From Hippopus hippopus (taxonomy: Eukaryota > Mollusca > Bivalvia > Cardiida > Cardiidae): 64,000 bases of DNA. Each line of letters opens with the position of its first letter. The stretch's first letter is position 1. Of this stretch, positions 1-9,000 are shown piece after piece. The stretch lies in contig OX328113.1 of NCBI GenBank assembly GCA_946811185.2, positions 18,002,521 to 18,066,520 of the forward strand, in the 5' to 3' direction. A program made the position numbers and the translations under genes. The notes under the pieces were generated by a model. The model ran no database searches. It had not been told where the DNA came from and saw only the letters and a program-made list of their open reading frames with translations.

Positions 1-98
1 ATGTTAAATACAGCGTGGGAGCGACTACTCTCACTATTCATATTGGTCGCAGCAACGGTTCTTGATTTGTTCCCTTCGTTCATTAAATTATTGATATC
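1..98 (-). CDS. KIF13: Kinesin exon e, switch I region, cut by window edge
   Basis: The exon begins after the acceptor caaatacatttcag and reads [28 protein letters not shown], then AVFN before the window ends. NxxSSRSH is the kinesin switch I motif that senses the nucleotide state. It joins exon d in phase 0 (SFE|DIN). There is no stop or donor before position 1, so the exon continues outside the window. Confidence 0.93.
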
Positions 99-3000
99 CT
101 GAAATGTATTTGAAAGAGAGTTATCACTTTCCCCTATACAAGCACCATTTTTGTAATCTGTAGCACAAATCATGGGACAAAAGTGCGCTAAAATCAATAC
201 CGGTACCTCTAAAGATGATTTTTGATGTATTATTCAAAAACATTGTGGAAAAAACACTAATTGCCCCTATGATTTTTTTTCCTTTTTTAACCTTTCACAA
301 ACACAATCGTGTGTTTTATTGATCCTGTGAGAGAGAATCCAGTGAAATGACCGAGGAAAAAACTAGAGATTTTCTAAAAACTGGTTTGAAATGCGAAGAG
401 TGGTCAACAATCTGTTTTGATGAGGTCAGACGAATCCGATCTAGAGATCCTGATAAACCGACAATTCTTGTGAAATTCTCTGGATACACTGATTGCTCAC
501 AAATAATGCAACTAGCTAAAGATAAATTGAGGCAAAGTGATGTAAGAATTCAGTATGACTATACAGAGAAGGTTCGACAGCATCGAAAAATTCTTGGAGA
601 AAGAATGATGAAAGAACGACAACTAGGAAATTATTCCAGCATACGTCATGACAAGCTGATTATCAGTGACTTTATCTATAAATACAATGACGATATGCAG
701 TGTGTGGTTTGTATCGGGGAAAGGCAGTTTCGCAGTAAGCGGACAGAGCAAGTAGAGTATTTTGAAGCAGTCAACCATAGCGGTGATGCCAACCAACCAG
801 GAATTAACCTTGGAAATGATGACCATTCAGAAAATGCAGGAACTAATAACGATGCCGGGTACAACCTTCAATCTCCTTCATCTAACCATTAGGGATATGG
901 CCGAGGCCCACGTGTTGACCTTTCTGAATATGTACATACCGTAACATGGAACATATGTGGACTTCATAAATGTATAGATAATGCAGGTTTTAAACAATTT
1001 ATAAAGCAATTTGATATTATTTGTTTTTGTGAGACTTGGGCTAAATCAGCAGGGGACTATAATAATCTGTTTGAAGACTACCTGCATTTTGATTATGTAA
1101 GACCTTACAATAGAAATCATTTAAGAAACAGTGGGGGGATCAGCGTTTATATTAAGTCTAATTTGTCATTTGCAAGGTTGATTTATAGGATATTTGATAG
1201 ATTAACAGACTGTGTTGTCTTCTATTGTAAGCTGTCAGAAATGTTTGATATTGATGATGCTATTTTGTATTTCTTTTATGTTTCTCCAGAGGGTTCCTCC
1301 ATTTATGAAAACAGTGTGGAAAAGGATGGCATTATCAGAATACAAAGTGATCTAGAGCAGATTAAACTTAATTATCCTGTGTAAAATGCCTTTTGAAAAA
1401 ATTGTTGGAAAAAGAGAAAATGCCGGCAACCAGCAAAGTTGTCCTACAAAGTTTTCCACTCTTTTAGACATAAATTCCATCATTTGAACCACATCTATTC
1501 TGTTGTCTTCAAATACTTTCAATTTGGACCAGTCCAAAATTTTGTCATTTGGTACACGATTAAACACCATTTTTCAAAACATTTAACATTATTTTATGTC
1601 GATTATCCATCATTTTAATAGGAATTTTCCAAAGTTTGTTGATTTTTTCTTAATCTGAGGAAATGAGTAAGCAACAGACAGCAACAAACAAGTTCTCACT
1701 CTTGCCATATTGTTTACACATCATCTATGATGTCTGACTCTTTACCAGACGACAAAATTTTTGACTGGTCCAAGTTGAAAGCATCTGCAGATGACAATTG
1801 ATTGATTGAATTGGGGGTTTAATGCTGTTTTTAACAGCTTAGGTCACATCACGGTGGTCAGTGCATCTACGCATGTGTTTCCTGGCTTTCTCACACCAGT
1901 ACTGACACAACTTTCTTTCCAAGTCACTGATTACTTTCTCACATGCAGAGGCGAAAAAACGCTCGAAGAAAGTTTTCCTCAACCAGATATTGAACTCACA
2001 ACCACCAGGTCACAAGTTCGATACGCTAACCACCGAGCTACCTGGGTGGGCTGCATATGACAAACTAAAAGTAGCTATTATGATGAAATTTCTTCTTGAT
2101 ATGGTAGAAAACATTGTTGGAAAAGGAGAAAATGCTGATTACCAGCATTTTCTCCTTTTCCCACAATTTTTTCAAAAGCCTTTTCTCTCAGGGTCGTTAA
2201 AATTTGGGACTGTGTGGTAAAGGATTAATGTTGCTTTTCATTGTTTTACAAGGCTGGTTTTAACTTTGTTTGTATTGGAGTTTAATGCCATTTTAACAGC
2301 TTAGGTCATATCATGGCGGTCAGTGACACACCCATGTATTTTCTGGCTTTCTAACACCAGTACTGACACAACTTTCTTTCCAAAGCCACTGACTACTTTT
2401 CTCACATGCATCAGAGGTGATAGGCAAAAAATCGCCAGAAAGAAAGTTCGCCGCAACCAGGTATCAAACCTGCAACCTCCAGGTCACGAGTCAAATACGC
2501 TAACCACTGAGCTACCTGGCCGGGCTGGTTTCAATATCATCTTGCTCTCATAACCTCTTAAAACTCATTTGCAACTATTACAGATGATGAAAATGGTTTC
2601 AACATCATCTGTAACAGTTGCAAATGAGTTTTGAGAGATTATGAGAGCACCATTAGACTTCAACAAGCAATTTCTCCTTCTGCAACAATCTTTCATCATT
2701 ATGTTGATTTACAATGTTTTATGGGAATATTTTTATAGTCGTCAGCAGCAAAATTATTTTAACCCTTAGGCTGCTAAGCGTGACTCACAGATCTTCTATG
2801 AACAATGTAAATCAAGATCAGACTGCACAGAATGTGCAGTCTGATCTTGGATCTACACTGTCCGCTAAGGAGATGTTATTCCCCAAAACATACCTTTGAA
2901 ATAACAGTATGTAGGTTTTTACTAGCAAATTGTAAATTTCATTTTAGTTATTTAGCAGGATGAGGGTTGATATTGTACTCTGTACTTACTTCAAAAGATG

Positions 3001-6000
3001 TGACAACTAGCGTAGATAAACCATCTACATATGGCCCCAGTATATTGTGTTCTCGAACTTTTAAATTCTGTTTGTGCCTGAAGAAAATAACAAAGAAGAA
3101 ATTCCTGCAATGGTTGATCTTATTGAATTGCAAATTAGGCTATGGAAAAAGAAAACATTACAAAATTAAACTTTTGGATGCTAAGTACTCTACTCAATGT
3201 GATTTTTTCGACAGTTTACACCATGATCAGACTGCACAGCATACACAGTCTGTTTGTGGATCTATACTGTCTGTAAATGATTTTTTTTCTTGTACAAAGA
3301 ACTTCCAAGTTTTGAGTTTTAACTACTGGTGGAAACTAAATGTTTGATTCTTTCGAGCAATCCTCTGGTAAAGAGACATTTAATGCATCTCTATGATGCA
3401 TTATACCAAGCAAGTTGCTAAATAATGATGGATCCGAAAATCCATTGTCTAATAACCACCTGAATTATGAGATAGAATAATCCTTGAACATGCAAAAATT
3501 GACAAAGGGCAGGCTGACCTGTGTTGATGCCTTTTACAGATGCATTAAGCCCTCTCTTCACAATGTATAGCTCATGTAATTCATATGGCTGGTTAATTCA
3601 TTAATTGAATACACTTTCAAGGACAAATTCTATCATTTGAGCTACATTTAACATGTGGTCCATAAAAGCTTTCAATATAGATTTATCCCGTAACCTTCTG
3701 TAATTTCGACCCGATAACAGGTTGCCGTATATTTTTTTTAAATATCTGTCAGTTAGTCACGTGACCACCAAGTGCGCACCTGCAAACTGGGACTATTTTT
3801 TACCAAGCATCTTACTGATGTAATGAATGGATCAATTGCTAATGTAGCGAATACTTTTGCTCGTTTAATAGTCTGTTATAAATCTTACAATATATTTTCT
3901 TCTTTGCCACAACATTTTTCTGCAGATTTTTCTCATATTTATGAACTAGCAAATATCATTCATGACGTCATTATTGGAGCTGCATATTCAAAGGGCTTTA
4001 CACAGTTCTTCATTTTCTAAATTTTCTCATAGTGAGAAAGATGTCAATATGTGCATTATTTCGAGAGAAATGTACAATAGTCACATTTTGGATTATAATT
4101 GAGAAAAAGGATAAATATTAGATGGTTGGTGTCTTGGAATGGGAAGGTCTATCAGGCTCGGCTCCGGAAATTTATTAGAGGTACGGTCTTTATCAATGTT
4201 TCTGTTTTTTTCCGTTTTTCCGTTTGTTTGTTTTGTTTTGTTCAGTAACAGTGAGTAACAGGATAAATAGAATAGATGGTTGATGTCTTGGATGGGTTAA
4301 GTTTATCGTGCTCGGCTCCGAAATTTATCCGGTTTGCCTCCGGCTCACCAGATAAATTCCTCTGCCTTGCCCGATAAACCTAACCCATCCAAGACACCAA
4401 CCATCTATTCTCTATATATCTAAAATGGTGTTGTCTGGTAAAGCCTGTTGAGTACACAAAAGACTCGTTAGGTATTATTCAACCCTTAGAGCGCTGAGTT
4501 AATGAAACGAGTCCTTTTGGATCAGGTCAAACATCCAAAATATTGTTGTCTCCAGGTTGTTTTTGCCAAAATATATAAAGAGGTAGCAGACAGTGTAGAT
4601 CCAAGATCAGACTGCACATTCTGTGCAGTCTGATCTTGATCTACACTGTCTGCAAAAACTACTTAACTCTGTTCCAGCACTTTATGAGTTAACCCTTTAC
4701 CACACAATGACGACTTTTAACACCTCTGATAGAGAAGGCTTTTGAAAACATTGTGGGAAATGGAGAAAATGCTGATTACCAGCATTTTCTCCTTTTCCCA
4801 CAATGTTTTCTACCCTATCAAAGAAAAATCATTTCATATGAGCCACATTGAAACTGTCATCTGCAAATGCTTTCAATTCGGACAGGTCTAAAATTTGTCG
4901 TGTGGTAAAGGGTTAAACACGGAATATCTTCCAAAATTCCTTCTAAGGTTTCTGGATGAGCCCTGTAGCTCAGTGAGTAATTTACATGGCTTGGAACCAA
5001 GGGTCCCAGGTACAATTCAGCAGCTCAGTCAAATAGTTTCTGAGGACTGATGATAGTCACTGTGAAAGATTCATTATCTCTCTCACTGCTGAACACTGTT
5101 TCAATGCTGTTTGTGTGGGAAACAGCCAGTGACTTGGAAAGAATCTTGTGCATAGCACTGGTAAAAGAAGCTCAAAAATTATTATGTATGTATGATTGAT
5201 TTACTGCTGTTTTCAACATTTTTCAGTTGTATTGTGCAGCCAGTGCACCTATCCATACTTCCCTGGAGTTTCTATTACTAGTACTCCGCAACATAATCTT
5301 CCCATGCTACTGGCTACTTTCCCACATAACCATTAATGAAACAATTATCGGTGGTGAGAGAAGTTCCAAAAAAGCAGAGATGGGTAAGCTGGATGCCACT
5401 AAATAAATTATGTTGAAAACAGCATTAAACAATAGACAAATAAAAAATTTACAAGTGCCTCCTTTTTTTCAGTTGTAAAAGTTTACTGCATCTAAAAGTA
5501 ACCTGTGCAATATTCAGTTTACTCTCTATGACAAAATTTAAGGCTAATCAAAATTCAAAGCATCTGCAGATGACAAATGTAACCCAAAATTTGCAATTTC
5601 TTTTGGGAAGGACAGAAAATATTGTGGAAAAAAAAAGAAAATGCTGGTTACAAATATTCTATTTATTTCATGCTTTAAACCCTTTTTTGGCAGAACTTAC
5701 ATAAAAATTCAGTACAGTTCTTTTCTGTTATTCCTTGTGGCGTACCCCCTCCGCATAGTCACGTATTACAATATTACATAAAGCACGAGAAATGTAGGGT
5801 AAATTATGTCATATTTCCATCCGGTTGAGAGGCATGGGCATTTTACCGCGGTAACTAGTGCGCGGGAACTACTATTTCCGCCTTCAATTGAAGAGTTAGA
5901 ATATAAAATCAGTATTTTTCACTGGTCGTTACCATGAAATATCGAAAAATATTTCACCGCTATTTCTCGATAAACTACGGGAAAGCATGAAATTATGTCA

Positions 6001-9000
6001 TATTTCCATCTGGTTGAGAGGCATGGGCATTTTACCGCGGTAACTAGTGCGCGGGAACTTCTATTTCCGCCTTCAATTGAAGAGTTAGAATATAAAAATC
6101 AGTATTTTTCACTGGTCGTTACCATGAAATATCGAAAAATATTTCACCGCTATTTCTCGATAAACTACGGGAAAGCATGAAATAAATACCTACCCTTTTA
6201 AATCTAGCAGATCATGAACTTTTTCATTATAAATCTCCATGTAGGAAACTTCTACTTTATAACATGTAGTTTCGTCCTCGCATTTGGCAATACTGTCAAA
6301 CAGGGCATCACAAAGACGAGGTATAATCCCCTTCTCCTCCATTGTTCCCATCATTGTGTAAGATTTACCAGAGCCTGTATGAATATAAGATAAACAAGAG
6401 CACCACATGCAGGTGTCAACACTCTGCTGCAGTTGCTTAATTTTCAGTGAAAATTCTAAGTCAAAAAAGGGGCATAACTGTGTCTAAAATGCTTTGATGG
6501 TTATCTGCCCCTGTTCATGGGTTCCCCTTTTCATGTTAATGAGTTGTCCAAGTTTGAAGTAAATATCTTCTGTAATGGCAGAGATGTTATAAAATGTTGA
6601 AGCTTTTGCACTATGAGGGCGATGATCCCAACGCTGCTGCCAACAACAGGGCTATGACAATACCTTGATTTTTTCTTCAGATACAACCCAGCTTAAAACA
6701 AAATCTGAACTCTTCAAATGCCAACTATGTTAGTCCTTTTTGAAAAAAAAATCCCGTTTCAACAAGAGCCATGTTGACATGGCCATCCCCCGCCAAATAC
6801 TTCCTCAATAGAAGAGGTATGTCTTCTTGTAGGTTGGTTTAAAGGCTAAATCAGCTAGATTTAAGAATTGTTTTCTGGCAATCCGTAATACGCAGTACAA
6901 TAAAGTCTTCAACAAGGTACACTTTTCTTATATAGCTGTCAAGTGTAAAGACATATGAAATCAGACAGGAAAAAACCCTGAAAAACAACAAAAAAAAAAA
7001 TATGGAAGGTAAATTTATCATTCTTATGTACTGCACTCCTCCTCAGAAAAAACTATCCAGCTGTGAAGTTAATACAGCTTGAGATATGCTCCAAAGAAAC
7101 CTTGAGACTCAAAAATTAACGAAGGGACATAACTCCATAATCATGGTACTGCACTTCTCGTCAAAAAAATCTGCATACCTCTGAAGTCTCACATTGATAC
7201 CTTGTATAATTTTCAAGTTAAGCTCTGGACAAAATTTAAGTATGAAAAATAACAAAGGGCAATAACTCCATAACTATGCGACCAAGAGTTATGGTTCTTG
7301 TGCAGTGCACTTCTCCTCAGAGTCATCTATGTACCTGTGAAGTATCATGTTTACACCTCTAATAGTTTTTAGTTATGGACAAAATTTAAGTAAGAAAAAA
7401 TAACAAAGGGCAATAACTTCTAAATTAAGCAACCAAGAGTTATGGTTCTTCTGCACTGCACTTCTCCTTGAAGAGATCTTTAAACCTGTGAAGTATCATG
7501 TTTACACCTCTAATACTTTTTGAGTTATGCTCCAGACAAAAAAGTGGGACAGAAGGACGGACAGACAGATGGAAGGACGGAATGATGGAAGGATGGAATG
7601 ACGGAAGAACAGACAGCTACTATTACCATATCCCCTGCTGCCTTTTCGGCGGGGGATAAAAACCAAGAGAGAGAGAGTACTTTTGAATACACTTGGAAAA
7701 GGAGAAAATTCTGTTAACCACAATTTTATCGTAACTTTTTTGTTGGCTAGTTCAATTTTATTTTGGCTGGAATAAGTAAAGAAGTAGGGCACAGTGTATA
7801 TACAAGATTAAATCACAAGTTCTGTGTATAAAATGATGCAAGACTTCTGCTTCTGTGACCCCTTTATTACACAATCTTCAGCTTAAATGACCCTGAGTAA
7901 AACAAACCTTTGAAAACACTGCTAGAAAAGGAATGAATGCTGGTAACGAGTATTTTCCCCTTTTCTTGCAAAGTTTTCTATCTTATCAAAGACAGAATTC
8001 ATCTTTTGAGCTACTTTTGTCGTCTGCCAATGCTTTCGATTTGGTTGAGTCCAAAATTATGTCATTTAGTAAAGAGTTAATATCAAGGAAGTAATCACAA
8101 AAAACAAACCTGTTTGTCCATAGGCAAATATGCAGCCATTATACCCTTCAAAAGCCCTTTCTAAAAGTGATTCTCCTAAGTGATGAAAGACTGTTTGTTG
8201 ACCTGAAAATTTAACATACACAAAATTATCCATAATAATTGAAAAGTGGATCTTATAGACAGGTGCTTGCTTAACACAGAAAATATCTTTTTTACTTAAA
8301 CTTTTTGGCCTCTCGTGACAGGCAGTAACAAAGGTGGTCACTCAGACAAGTCTGGCTGTATTTTGTTGGTATAATTCTGTTACAAAATGAGCCATTTTTT
8401 GTGCAAATGGGGTTTAATGCATCTGCAAAACATATTGAGATGGCTTGAAACTGTTTATGAGTTGTAAATTTTCTGCATGTCCAAGGACCATTCTACCAAG
8501 TGATTCAGTTGGTTGTTGGACAAAATGAATTTTACGTATCCATAATCGTGATGACTTCCCTTGTATAATGCAGCATGGAAATGCATTAAACCACCTTTTG
8601 CCAGAGCTTGACTCAAATAATAAGAATTGTAGTGACAATGGGGTCTTGAAATCCTTATTCCTGGTATTTTCCTATATAACTAACTCCTAAAATCAACATT
8701 AAGGCTAGCCATTTAAACCTTTTACCAAATGATCCTGAATGACCTTCCGATAGTAAGCTCTTGAAAACATTGCTGGAAAAGAATAAACTGCTGGTAACCA
8801 GCATTTTCTGCTTTCCCACTTTGTGTCTTCCCTTTGAAAGATAAATCCAATCATTTGAGCTTTTTTTTCTAACTTTTCGTCTACAGATGCCTTCAATTTG
8901 GAGAGGTTTACAGTTTTATTGTATATTAAAAGTTTATGTGAAACCTGGATAATCAACAAAGTTGTTAAGAGGAGTTTCTCCATCTGCAAACTTATTTCTA

